The notes beneath the pieces are model-generated. The model worked only from the letters and a program-made list of their open reading frames with translations, made no database searches and was not told the DNA's origin. The translations under genes and the position numbers were made by a program. Positions 9,301 to 16,767 of a stretch of 45,618 bases of DNA are shown piece after piece. The first letter of the stretch is position 1. Every line of letters begins with the position of its first letter. This stretch comes from a bacterium (lineage in GTDB: Bacteria > Krumholzibacteriota > Krumholzibacteriia > LZORAL124-64-63), in the NCBI GenBank assembly GCA_003353795.1, contig PIVY01000013.1, positions 1 through 45,618 of the forward strand, given 5' to 3'.

Positions 9301-9392
9301 GTCACGACGACGCCCACGGCGAGGATGGCCGCCGCCGCCAGCAGCACGATCAGTCGGTTCTGCAGGCTGCTCTGCATCAACTTGTCCAGCAT
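6309..9392 (-). CDS. heavy-metal efflux RND pump (CusA/CzcA type)
   Basis: A 1027-residue inner-membrane proton antiporter with the RND layout. Transmembrane helix 1 is at about residues 13-31, a large periplasmic loop follows to about 335, and helices 2-6 lie at 336-480. Helix 4 carries GGMAIAIGVLVDDAIIYVEN, with D403/D404 at the proton-relay position. A second loop and helix set follow the same plan, ending near FLVWGRRD. Early residues DMPIDVFPDL and GMAPEEVEQLVTFPIE are typical of the heavy-metal (HME) branch rather than the drug (HAE) branch. It is the last gene of a four-gene operon, 17 bases after the adaptor. The His-rich first gene fits a metal substrate such as Cu, Ag, Zn, Co or Ni; which one cannot be read from the sequence. 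Confidence 0.92.
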   Translation of the reverse strand: MLDKLMQSSLQNRLIVLLAAAAILAVGVVVTLDMPIDVFPDLTAPTVSIMTEAHGMAPEEVEQLVTFPIETAVNGAAGVRRVRSNSIQGLSTVWVEFDWGTDIYRARQIVSEKLQGMEGVLPAEVDRPLLAPITSIMGEIMLVGLTSDETSPMELRTAAEFTVARRIQSVPGVAQVLVYGGESQQYQVQIDPHELAARGLTLEHIHRAIAESNVNATGGVLVASGQEHLLRGIGRVRGVADIEQTVVAVSGHTPVLVRDVATVAIAPAFKIGTASISGEDGVLLVVTKQPAANTLQLTETILTTLDGLRGSLPADVVLHTDIFRQADFIEIAVANVVEALRDGAILVVIVLLLFLMNVRTTLISVLAIPLSLVVAFLALRGLGFTVNTMTLGGMAIAIGVLVDDAIIYVENVYRRVRQNAALPEGDRRPFDDVVAAASREIRAPIAMATFIVIVVFVPLFFLGGIEGRMLKPLGLAYAISILASLLVAVTVTPALSSFLLRRAASGGGAQRESWLVRRLAAVYEPTLRGVLRFRGLVLGLAAVLVIAALAVLPMLGRAFLPEFNEGTFNVALATLPGTALAESDALGDMVEAILLANPAVTSTARRTGRTELDEHSLGSHAHELEVQLDLSQTTKAELLAELREALALVPGVNITIGQPISHRIDHMLSGTRAAIAVKLFGPDLYELRRLAGTIRDEMAQVEGVVDLFVDQQTDVPQIRIQADRERMAIHGLRSADLDEVIDVAFLGVKTSQVFEGDHRHDLVVRYAPEFRGDLDAIRGTLVDTPVGGVVTLADVADIVRDQGPNYISRENVQRKIVVQANVSDGDLRGTVDAIRARLDANVDLPPGYFVVYGGQFESEERATRTVTLLSLVSIVAILVVLFLEFGNLRQAVLVMVNLPLALIGGIVSVVLTDGIVSIASLVGFITLFGIAVRNGILMVSHYNHLMDVEGRSLRDAVMQGSLERLNPIMMTAMTTGLALVPLALAGDRPGSELQAPMAIVILGGLVTATLLNLVVVPALFLVWGRRD

Positions 9393-9409
9393 GATTCAGC
9401 CTCTCCTGA

Positions 9410-10879
9410 TCAGTGTGCGTGACCGTGGCCGATGACGGCCGAGGTGCCGGCCAGCTTCACGAAGTAGCCGCCGCTGGTGACCACGCGTTCGCCCGGCGCG
9501 AGGCCGTCGCGAATGGTGGTCCAGCCGGCGTGGGTCGGGCCCGGTATCACGATGCGTTTGACGAAGCTCTCGCCGCCGGCTTGTACGAAGACCACCGGCA
9601 CGCCGGCGTCCTCGAGCACCGCGCCTTCCGGCACCGCCACTGCGTTGGCGCCCTCGCTGGCGATCAACTCCACGGGCAGCACGTCGCCGATGCGGAGGCG
9701 GTCGTCGTCATTGCGGATCTCCAGCAGCACGGGCACGGTGCGGGTGGCGGGATCGACCGCGCCGCCGGTGGCCAGGACGCGCAGGTCGGCCGCGGGAACG
9801 GTCCAGCCGCCGCCCGGTCCGCCGGACTTTACGTGGGCGCCCACGGGCGTGCCCAGGTCACGCAGCTCGCGTTCGGGCACGCGGACCTCCAACCAGACCA
9901 GGGTCGGGTCGGCGATGGCCATGAGGCGGTCGCCGGCATGGACGTACTGGCCGGGCCGCACGTCCCAGTCGGTGACGCGTCCGCCGAGGGTGGCGGTGAG
10001 ATTCAGAAGTCCGTCCTCGCTGCCGCCGGCCACGCGCTCGTGACCGGCGCGCCGGGACAGGTATTCGTTGCGGGCCAGCTCGAGATCGCGGGTAGAGATG
10101 GCGTCCTGCGCGTGAAGGCGCTGCGCCCGTTCGTAGTTGCGCTCGGCCTGCTCGAAGGCGAGCTGTGACGAGGCCCAGCCGTCGCCCTGGACCGGCGGCG
10201 AGATGGAGGCCACCACCTGTCCGGCCTCCACGCGGGCGCCGGGCAGCGCGCCGGCGGTCTGCACGAAACCGGCCACCGGCGCCACGATCTCGACGTAGGC
10301 GCTCGGCGATGGCTGCACCTGGCCCACCGCCCGCACCGACCGCTTGATCTCGCGCACCTCCACGGCCGCCGTGTCGAACGGCAGCTTCCACTGCTGCTCC
10401 TTGAGGAACGGGATCGCGCCGGGCTCGGCATCGTCGATAGCCGCGGGCAGGTCCGCTTCGTTGGCCCACACCGGCACCACCGGTACCTGGAACTCGGCCA
10501 CCCGTCCCGCCACCCGGCAGGTGAGCGTGAGCTGGTAGACCGTGGGGCCGGGCAGCGCCACCTCGGGGGCGAAGATGCCCTCGCGCAGCAGCTCGCTGGT
10601 GGCGAAGACGTGATTCTCGCCGCCGGCGCCCACGAAGCGCAACTCGACGGATCCGTCGCGAGCCGGCGAGAAGTCGTCGAGCACGGTGAGGTGGATGATG
10701 AACCGGTCGGCGTGATCGGCCAGGAGCATCGGGTGCTCCATGAACAGTTCGAGGCCGCCCGACCACTGGGTGACCGCGACCGTGGGCTGGTCGTTGGCGT
10801 GGGAGCCGCTGCTCCAGGCCGCGGGCGCCGTGGCCACGAGGGCCAGCAGGGCGACGACGGGTATGATCATCTGCTTCAT
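9410..10879 (-). CDS. periplasmic adaptor (membrane fusion) subunit of RND efflux
   Basis: A 489-residue exported protein; the signal peptide ends near AAWSSG. Residues about 35-140 form an extra beta domain in front (LFMEHPMLLADHADRF), similar to YtkA/FixH-like modules seen on some metal adaptors. The barrel-sandwich half (APVAGFVQTAGALPGARVEA) is near 195, then a helical hairpin (QLAFEQAERNYERAQRLHAQ) and the second half (NLTATLGGRVTDWDVRPGQ), followed by beta-barrel and membrane-proximal domains. The C-terminus GHGHAH could bind metal. In CusB/CzcB-type systems this subunit joins the inner-membrane pump to the outer-membrane channel. It is 9 bases downstream of the outer-membrane factor gene. 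Confidence 0.9.
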   Translation of the reverse strand: MKQMIIPVVALLALVATAPAAWSSGSHANDQPTVAVTQWSGGLELFMEHPMLLADHADRFIIHLTVLDDFSPARDGSVELRFVGAGGENHVFATSELLREGIFAPEVALPGPTVYQLTLTCRVAGRVAEFQVPVVPVWANEADLPAAIDDAEPGAIPFLKEQQWKLPFDTAAVEVREIKRSVRAVGQVQPSPSAYVEIVAPVAGFVQTAGALPGARVEAGQVVASISPPVQGDGWASSQLAFEQAERNYERAQRLHAQDAISTRDLELARNEYLSRRAGHERVAGGSEDGLLNLTATLGGRVTDWDVRPGQYVHAGDRLMAIADPTLVWLEVRVPERELRDLGTPVGAHVKSGGPGGGWTVPAADLRVLATGGAVDPATRTVPVLLEIRNDDDRLRIGDVLPVELIASEGANAVAVPEGAVLEDAGVPVVFVQAGGESFVKRIVIPGPTHAGWTTIRDGLAPGERVVTSGGYFVKLAGTSAVIGHGHAH

Positions 10880-10888
10880 GACTGTCTC

Positions 10889-12124
10889 CTAGGGCGTCAG
10901 CGACACGATCGCAGCGCCGGTGAGCGCCTCGAGCCGGAACAGGTTCTCGTAGTGGGCGACGAGCTGGTCGTGGTAGCCGGCCAGCGCGTCGGCCTCGATC
11001 TGGATGGCGGCCAGCAATCCTTCCAGGGAAAGAGAGCCGCCGCGGTAGGCGGCGAGCAGCGCGTCGATGGCCGGGCCGTCGTCGTCGAACTGCGCGGCGA
11101 GTGTGGCCAGGGCCGGTCCGGCAGTGTTGATGGACTGCACCAGCGCGTCGATCTCGCCGGCGCGGCGGTCGCGTACGATGGCGGCCTCGTGATCGGCGAT
11201 GCGGCGATCGGCCTCGAGCTTGCGGGCGGTGCCGCCGCCACGGTCGAACACCGGGAGCGCCAGGGCGGCGCCGGCCACGAATCCGTCGTCGAAATCGTCG
11301 ATCTTCTTGTAGCCGCCGTAGATGGAGAATCCCGGAACGAGCCGGGGGCGGGCCGCGTCGGCGAGGTGGTCCAGAGCGGCGACCTGGGCCGCGTCTGCTA
11401 GCACGCCGGGACTCGCGTCGAGGCGCACCAGGTAGGCCGTCACCGGCTCCAGCGACACCGGCTGGTAGCCCACCGGCGTGGTCAGCTCGAGTCCCGCATC
11501 GGGCGGAATTCCCATGTCCGCCCGCCAGGCGGCCTCGTGCTCGTGCCGCCGTTGCCGCGCCGCGCGCCAGTCGGCCGCGATGGACAGTGCCGACAGCTGC
11601 AGCAGGCGCGACTCCAGCCCCGACATCTCGCCCTCGGCGTGCCGCGCGGCCGCCATGGCCGAGACGTGGGTCAGGCTGTCGGCGAGACTGGCGAAGCGGT
11701 CGAGATGGCGGTCGAGCAGCCGCAGACGCACGTAGCCGGCGCGGAGGTAGGCCAGTTGCTGCCGCGTGTCCTGGTCGCGGCGAAGCTCGGCGGCGCGGAC
11801 GTGCTCAGCCCAGCCGTCGCGCTGCGCGCCCTGGGCCAGCGGTCGCGCGAAATCCTTGGCCAGGGTGACCTGCCACTCGTTGAGGCGACCCACGTGCTCG
11901 TGGTCGTAGGCCAGGTCCGGGTTGGACCACTGGTTGGCGGCGTCACCATCGGCGCGGGCGCCGTCGAGCCGCAGCTCGCCCATGCGGGCGAGGGGGCTGG
12001 TGGCGTGGTAATGGGCCTCGATCTCGTGAAAGCCGATGGCGGTTCCGCTGCCGGTCTCGGCTCGCGCCGTGGCGCCGAGCAGGAGAAGCACGAGCAGCAT
12101 TGCACGCTGGGTTCGGTGCATCAT
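10889..12124 (-). CDS. TolC-family outer-membrane factor
   Basis: A 411-residue protein; the first ATG of the ATGATG pair (12124) follows AAGGA by seven bases. The signal peptide is MMHRTQRAMLLVLLLLGATA with cleavage near ARA-E. The body is largely long amphipathic helix, for example LRRDQDTRQQLAYLRAGYVR and the later KLEADRRIADHEAAIVRDRR. Beta-strand segments such as PGFSIYGGYKK and FVAGAALALPVFDRG sit between the halves, as in the OEP repeat. The family forms the trimeric channel of tripartite efflux. Within the operon it precedes the adaptor and pump. At 411 residues it is a compact member of a family usually 420-480 long. Confidence 0.88.
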   Translation of the reverse strand: MMHRTQRAMLLVLLLLGATARAETGSGTAIGFHEIEAHYHATSPLARMGELRLDGARADGDAANQWSNPDLAYDHEHVGRLNEWQVTLAKDFARPLAQGAQRDGWAEHVRAAELRRDQDTRQQLAYLRAGYVRLRLLDRHLDRFASLADSLTHVSAMAAARHAEGEMSGLESRLLQLSALSIAADWRAARQRRHEHEAAWRADMGIPPDAGLELTTPVGYQPVSLEPVTAYLVRLDASPGVLADAAQVAALDHLADAARPRLVPGFSIYGGYKKIDDFDDGFVAGAALALPVFDRGGGTARKLEADRRIADHEAAIVRDRRAGEIDALVQSINTAGPALATLAAQFDDDGPAIDALLAAYRGGSLSLEGLLAAIQIEADALAGYHDQLVAHYENLFRLEALTGAAIVSLTP

Positions 12125-12179
12125 GACCGATTCCTTCGCTGGTTGAAGGTGCTTGTGATCGTCGGTGATTCCGTGCCGG

Positions 12180-12620
12180 TCAGGCGCGGTGAGGCGGGCC
12201 GCGGGGTGCGGCTGGAGAGGTCGGCTGAGGCGGGGGTGGTGGGTCGGTGTCCGCGGGCGGTCGGAGGCGATGGCCCTGGAGATCGGGCGACGGCGCCGAT
12301 GGCGTGATGACCGCGGCGACGCCGGCGTCGTTGTCGGGTTGCACGGGCACGGCCGGCGGCGCGTGGAGGTCCAGGTGCGCGGCGAGGGTGTGGTGGTGGT
12401 GGGCCTCAACCGGCTGGTCGGATTCGCCGTGGTGGTGATGGTCGTGGGTGTGATGGTGCGGTGCGTTGGCATGGTGATCGACGACGGCCGGTGCGGCTTC
12501 GGGGGCGGCCTCGGGGGCGGCATGGTGGTGCGGCGCCAGCTGTTGCAGGTAGAGCAACGGCAGGATCAGGGCAAAGCCCGTCCATAGGGTGTGGAGGCGG
12601 AATGTGCGGTCGATCGACAT
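12180..12620 (-). CDS. His-rich periplasmic protein, probable metal binder
   Basis: A 146-residue protein with an N-terminal hydrophobic segment (LWTGFALILPLLYLQQLA) that is a signal peptide or anchor. His clusters follow: APHHHAAPE, NAPHHHTHDHHHHGES and EAHHHHTLAAHLDLH. The C-terminal third is Pro-rich (DTDPPPPPQPTSPAAPRGPP). No catalytic domain is recognised. As the first gene of the RND metal-efflux operon it plausibly buffers or delivers metal in the periplasm, a role His-rich proteins have in other metal operons; this is inference from composition and place. Ribosome site before the ATG at 12620 is weak. The long Pro/His tract could be a reading-frame accident, but the start, signal segment and operon position favour a real gene. 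Confidence 0.7.
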   Translation of the reverse strand: MSIDRTFRLHTLWTGFALILPLLYLQQLAPHHHAAPEAAPEAAPAVVDHHANAPHHHTHDHHHHGESDQPVEAHHHHTLAAHLDLHAPPAVPVQPDNDAGVAAVITPSAPSPDLQGHRLRPPADTDPPPPPQPTSPAAPRGPPHRA

Positions 12621-12626
12621 GATCAG

Positions 12627-12655
12627 AACCTAAACGTATCCATGGAATGGGTCAA
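12627..12655 (-). promoter_or_regulatory. possible promoter of the metal-efflux operon
   Basis: On the minus strand TTGACC (12655-12650), 17 bases, TAGGTT (12632-12627). The -10 ends six bases before the ATG at 12620, so the transcript would be nearly leaderless, which agrees with the lack of a good ribosome site there. The match is modest. Confidence 0.35.
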
Positions 12656-12713
12656 ATCCATCTCGTGAACTCGCCGTCGTGATCGCGCACACGCCGATCC
12701 CCTGACCTCGCGC

Positions 12714-12743
12714 TTGCCCCCGGCCGAGCCTGCGGTATCCTGG
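12714..12743 (+). promoter_or_regulatory. predicted promoter of the M1-like peptidase gene
   Basis: TTG (12714-12716), 19 bases, TATCCTGG (12736-12743), 34 bases before the ATG. It is one of a set with a common plan; see also 14804, 16689 and 30629. Confidence 0.4.
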
Positions 12744-12777
12744 GACTGCCCTCAACCCATGCCCGGGAGCCAAGCGC

Positions 12778-14793
12778 ATGCGCCGAATCGTCTCGACCGC
12801 CGTCCTCGTCATTGTCGCCGCCACCTGCCTGGCCGCCGACCCGCCGCCGGTGATCCGGCATCACGCGACCATCGTGTTCGACGTGGACGCGCATTCGGTC
12901 ACGGTCCGCGATCAGGTCACCCTGCCCGCCGGGGTCGACACCTTCGAGATCGACCGCGGCCTGGTGCTCTCTTTCGTGCCCGGAGCCACCGCCGACGCCG
13001 GCGCGGGCGAGTATTCGGGCGAGAACAACAAGGTGGCTTACGGCGGCCAGGGGACCTTCACCATCGCTACCTTCGCCACCGCCCATCAGCCCACCGACGA
13101 GGTGCGCTTCTCCCGCGAGAACGTGGGTGGCGAGATCACCGCAACGGTGGGCGAAGAGGGTATCTGGCTGAGCGGCGACAGCGCCTGGTTGCCCTCGGTC
13201 GACGATGCGCTGCACGCCGGCACGTTCAAGATCGACACGCCCGCCGGCTGGTTCCCCGTCCTCGCCGGCGAAATCACCGCGCAGACCGAGGAGAACGGCC
13301 GCCGCCACACCACCTACGAGATCACCGAGCCCGTGGACGGTCTCTCCCTCGTGGCCAATACCTTCGTCGTGGAGGAGCGCGACCACGGCGGCATCACCAT
13401 GCGCACCTGCTTCCTCGAACGCGACCGTCGCCTCAGCGAACTCTACCTCGACCGCACCGCCCACTACCTCGACCTCTACCGCGACATGCTCGGCGAGTAT
13501 CCCTACCGCAGCTTCACCACCGTGGAGAACTGGTTCCCCACCGGCTACGGCATGCCCGGCTGGACGCTGCTCGGCACCCAGGTGCTGCGCCTGCCGTTCA
13601 TCCCGTACATCAGCTTCGGCCACGAAATCGCTCACAACTGGTGGGGCAACTCGGTGTTCGTCGACAGCGACGGCGGCAACTGGTGCGAGGGGCTCACCGT
13701 CTGGTGCGCCGACTACCTCTACAAGCTTGAGGAATCGGACGAGGCCGCGCATCAGTACCGCCGCAACCAGCTCAAGGACTACGCCGCCTACGTGGGCGAG
13801 CATCCCGAGGTCGACTTCCCGCTCGTCGAGTTCAAGTCGCGCCACTCGGGCGCCACCCGCGCCGTGGGTTACGGCAAGAGCATGGCCGTGTGGCACATGC
13901 TGGAGAAGGAACTCGGTCGCGACACCGTCATCGCCGCGTTGCGCGCCGTGTACCGCGACTTCCGCGGTCGGCCCGCGGCCTGGGACGACTTCTTCGCCGC
14001 CGTGGAGCAGGCCAGCGGCAAGGATCTCGGCACGTTCCGCGAGCAATGGCTCGACCGCACCGGCGCGCCTACCATCACGGTGACCGACGTCGAGCGTGAC
14101 GGCACGGCGGTGCGATTCACCCTGCACCAGTCCGAGCCGGTGTACGACCTGCTGGTGCCCGTGGTCGCGCGCACGCCCAGGGACGACGTCCAGGAGTTCG
14201 TGCGCCTAAACACCGCCGAGCAGACCTTCACCATCGAGGCCGCCGGCGCCACCGAACTGGCCATCGATCCGGCCAACGACCTCTTCCGCCGCCTCGACCC
14301 CAGCGAGATCGAGCCCACCCTCAGCCAGGTCTTCGCGGTGGACGAGCACGTGTTCGTGCCGCCGCTCACCGGTGGCGTGATCAAGCTGGCCACCGCCGCC
14401 TTCGCCCGCGACTTCTGCGAGTGCGACGAGCCGGCCATGCGCGAGGACGGGCAGCCCGCCGCGGACGCCGTCAACGTGCTCGTCAATCCCGACCCCGGCG
14501 TGCTCGACGCGCGCCTGCCGGCCGAACTTCGCGTCCACGGCGACCTGGTCTTCCTCGGCGGCACCCGCATCAACCTCAAGGAATACGACCTCGTCTTCGC
14601 CGCCCCGAGCCCCGGCGGCGGCACCGATCTGGTGGTGCTCACCACCAATGCCGGCCGTCTGCAGGGACTGGGCTCGCGCCTCGGCCATTACGGCAAGTAC
14701 AGCTGGCTGGCATTCCCGGCCGACGGCGGTCGTGTGGAGCGGGGGAACTGGCAGCCGGCGGGCAATCCGCTGGCAGTACCGATCCTGCCCTGA
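12778..14793 (+). CDS. secreted M1-family-like metallopeptidase
   Basis: A 671-residue exported protein (signal peptide MRRIVSTAVLVIVAATCLAA). An N-terminal beta domain spans about 25-200. The catalytic gluzincin domain carries the zinc site HEIAHNWWGN, with H282 and H286 as ligands, E283 as base and E304 (NWCEGL) as third ligand. Only 17 residues separate H286 from E304, against 18 in classical M1 aminopeptidases; the NWCEG form seems to define a separate branch. The helical part runs to about 430. An additional C-terminal module (about 430-671) has beta-rich segments and no catalytic motif that I recognise. An aminopeptidase acting on peptides outside the cytoplasm is the family role. It stands alone between two promoters. 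Confidence 0.88.
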   Translation: MRRIVSTAVLVIVAATCLAADPPPVIRHHATIVFDVDAHSVTVRDQVTLPAGVDTFEIDRGLVLSFVPGATADAGAGEYSGENNKVAYGGQGTFTIATFATAHQPTDEVRFSRENVGGEITATVGEEGIWLSGDSAWLPSVDDALHAGTFKIDTPAGWFPVLAGEITAQTEENGRRHTTYEITEPVDGLSLVANTFVVEERDHGGITMRTCFLERDRRLSELYLDRTAHYLDLYRDMLGEYPYRSFTTVENWFPTGYGMPGWTLLGTQVLRLPFIPYISFGHEIAHNWWGNSVFVDSDGGNWCEGLTVWCADYLYKLEESDEAAHQYRRNQLKDYAAYVGEHPEVDFPLVEFKSRHSGATRAVGYGKSMAVWHMLEKELGRDTVIAALRAVYRDFRGRPAAWDDFFAAVEQASGKDLGTFREQWLDRTGAPTITVTDVERDGTAVRFTLHQSEPVYDLLVPVVARTPRDDVQEFVRLNTAEQTFTIEAAGATELAIDPANDLFRRLDPSEIEPTLSQVFAVDEHVFVPPLTGGVIKLATAAFARDFCECDEPAMREDGQPAADAVNVLVNPDPGVLDARLPAELRVHGDLVFLGGTRINLKEYDLVFAAPSPGGGTDLVVLTTNAGRLQGLGSRLGHYGKYSWLAFPADGGRVERGNWQPAGNPLAVPILP

Positions 14794-14803
14794 CCCGTCG
14801 AGC

Positions 14804-14834
14804 TTGTTCGCGCCTGTCGCGAGAGGTATCCTTG
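14804..14834 (+). promoter_or_regulatory. predicted promoter of the propeller lipoprotein gene
   Basis: TTG (14804-14806), 20 bases, TATCCTTG (14827-14834), 34 bases before the GTG at 14869. The -10 differs from the Bacteroidota TAnnTTTG consensus at one base. Confidence 0.45.
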
Positions 14835-14868
14835 ACGGCGACGCCGATTCGCCGGGAGGGACCTCATC

Positions 14869-16683
14869 GTGACCGACACCATCCGACGCCTACCGATCAC
14901 CGCCGCCATCGTCTGCCTCATCCTCGCGCCGCTGACCGGCTGCGAGGGCGACAAGTTCGCGCCCCGGATCCCGACCGGCATGGCAGTCGTTGTGTCCGAA
15001 CCGCCGACCCTGCTGGTGGGCGGATTCGCTGGCCGCGCGCTCGACGACATGGTGGTGCTGGCCTCGCAGACCGCCGTCGTTGGCCACGGGCCCGACGGAT
15101 GGAACCATCTCGGCGACGACTGGCTGGGCCCCCTGGTCCTGGGCGAGGTGGCCATGAATGCCGACGGCGACGTGGCCATCTGCGACAATTTCGGCCGCGT
15201 GTTCCTGCGACGCAGCGGCACGTGGACCGAGTTGCCGCCGCTCGACGGCGTACGGCTGGACGACGTGGCCATCGATCACGACGGCTCGATCTGGGTCTGC
15301 GGTCGCAGCGATTTCTTCCTTCCCCTGCTGGCCCACTGGGACGGCGCCTGGCACCTCTACCAGCCTCCCGAGCAGAATACCGGCCTGTTCCGCCTCGCCG
15401 TGGCCGGTCCCGGCGATCTGATCATTGACGGTTCGCGCGGACTGGTTTTCCGGTTCCGCAACGGCGCCTGGGAGCAGCCCGGTGTGTTCACCGAGGTGAA
15501 CGACCTCTGGTCCGACGGCGAGGGGCGGGTGCTGGCGGCCTGGCTGCAATGGGTGGGTCTGTTGGGAGAGGACGGGTTCGAACCGCTGGACGAGCGGGTC
15601 TTCCCCAGCAATCTCGCATGCATCGCCGGCAACGGGCTCGGTGACGTGGCGGTGGGCTGGTACCCGGGACTGGTGTCCGTACTCCGTGGCGGCACCTGGG
15701 AGGATCTCCCGCCCATCCTCCGCGATGACGGCGATCCGGTGACGCCCTACCGGATGATCCTGTTCGACGACGGCACGATCGTGGTCCGGTCCGGGTGGCG
15801 CGGTGCGGCGTTCGTCTACGACGGTGCTTCATGGTCGAAGTTCGGCCCGCCCTCGCCGCCGCTACGCGCCATCGTCCTCTACACCACCTATTCCAACAAT
15901 GACCCGCGCTGGAACGTGGTCGGAGCCGAGGGCATCGAGATCGAGATCGACACCGATCGGCTCACTTACCGCAATCCCGCCTCCATGGGCGAACGGCTCG
16001 ACGTGGTCGACCGCGTGCGCTTGCGGCACAACGAGTTCTTCTACGTCACCGCGGGGGGCCAATGGGTGATCGATGTCGGCCAGGAGCGCATGCGGTCCAC
16101 CGCGCCCGCGCCGCATCCGTACCGCGCGGCGGCGGCCGGCGACGACGGCGAGGTGGTCGTCGTGGGCGATGCCGGGCAGGTCGAGTGGGGCTACGGCGGC
16201 GTGCAGCACAGCGACGGTCCCGGCGTGACGGCCGATCTCCTCGATATCTGCAGTTGCCCCGCCGACTCCGCCTTCTGGGTGGTGGGCGACGCGGGCACCA
16301 TCGCCCGCCGATCTGCGGGCCGCACGTGGGATCTTCACGACGGCGTCACCACGGCCGATCTCGCCGCGGTCTGGGCCCGCGACGATCAGGACGTCTTCGT
16401 GGCCGGCAGCGGCGGCACGGTCCTCGCGTGGGACGGCACGAGTTGGCGCGACCTCCATTGCCCCCTCGACCAGGATCTCCTCGGCATCGCTGGATCCAGC
16501 GGGCGCTACCTCTGGGTCTGCGGCCGCAACGGCGCCCTGGCCATCCACGACGGCGACCGCTGGCGCGAGCTCGACTCCGGCCACGACGGCGACCTCATCG
16601 ACATGGCGCTCCGGAACTTCCGCCAGGCGGTGGTCCTGACCGACGACGGCACCCTGCTCGGCTGCACCGTGCTCGATCCCTGA
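14869..16683 (+). CDS. beta-propeller lipoprotein of unknown role
   Basis: A 604-residue protein; the GTG start follows GGGAGGG by nine bases. The lipobox LAPLTGC gives a lipidated Cys25 after a hydrophobic signal. The rest is a run of about 45-residue beta repeats with the pattern 'W.G..W..L' and 'DG.IWVCG', e.g. AHWDGAWHLYQPP, LAWDGTSWRDLHC and DDVAIDHDGSIWVCG. This is typical of two-component-sensor-type or photosynthesis-stability-type propellers. No enzymatic motif is seen. It probably sits on the outer or inner membrane facing the periplasm or the outside and binds a partner. Its promoter and the next gene's own promoter suggest it is transcribed singly. Confidence 0.75.
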   Translation: MTDTIRRLPITAAIVCLILAPLTGCEGDKFAPRIPTGMAVVVSEPPTLLVGGFAGRALDDMVVLASQTAVVGHGPDGWNHLGDDWLGPLVLGEVAMNADGDVAICDNFGRVFLRRSGTWTELPPLDGVRLDDVAIDHDGSIWVCGRSDFFLPLLAHWDGAWHLYQPPEQNTGLFRLAVAGPGDLIIDGSRGLVFRFRNGAWEQPGVFTEVNDLWSDGEGRVLAAWLQWVGLLGEDGFEPLDERVFPSNLACIAGNGLGDVAVGWYPGLVSVLRGGTWEDLPPILRDDGDPVTPYRMILFDDGTIVVRSGWRGAAFVYDGASWSKFGPPSPPLRAIVLYTTYSNNDPRWNVVGAEGIEIEIDTDRLTYRNPASMGERLDVVDRVRLRHNEFFYVTAGGQWVIDVGQERMRSTAPAPHPYRAAAAGDDGEVVVVGDAGQVEWGYGGVQHSDGPGVTADLLDICSCPADSAFWVVGDAGTIARRSAGRTWDLHDGVTTADLAAVWARDDQDVFVAGSGGTVLAWDGTSWRDLHCPLDQDLLGIAGSSGRYLWVCGRNGALAIHDGDRWRELDSGHDGDLIDMALRNFRQAVVLTDDGTLLGCTVLDP

Positions 16684-16688
16684 CCCCG

Positions 16689-16719
16689 TTGACTCGATGA
16701 CGTCGCGGGACTATACCTG
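16689..16719 (+). promoter_or_regulatory. predicted promoter of pepD
   Basis: TTG (16689-16691), 20 bases, TATACCTG (16712-16719), 48 bases before the ATG at 16768. Confidence 0.4.
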
Positions 16720-16767
16720 TACGGCGCACACGCGATTCGTCCACCCCAAGAGATATGAGGAGCCGGC

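Noticed and set aside
6124-9422. Long open frames on both strands across the RND pump
   Set aside because: They are other-frame readings of a GC-rich gene: Arg/His/Gly-rich, with no family features, and overlapped entirely by the clear pump.
10889-12523. Extended start for the outer-membrane factor
   Set aside because: The extra N-terminus is Pro/His/Thr repeats from another frame of the His-rich gene. The ATG at 12124 has a ribosome site and a signal peptide.
12627-12655. MerR-type (CueR) operator before the metal operon
   Set aside because: The spacer is 17, not 19-20, and there is no matching dyad; no MerR gene is near.
15560-15600. tRNA-like GGTTCGAACC stretch
   Set aside because: It is within the propeller gene and no acceptor or anticodon stem fits.
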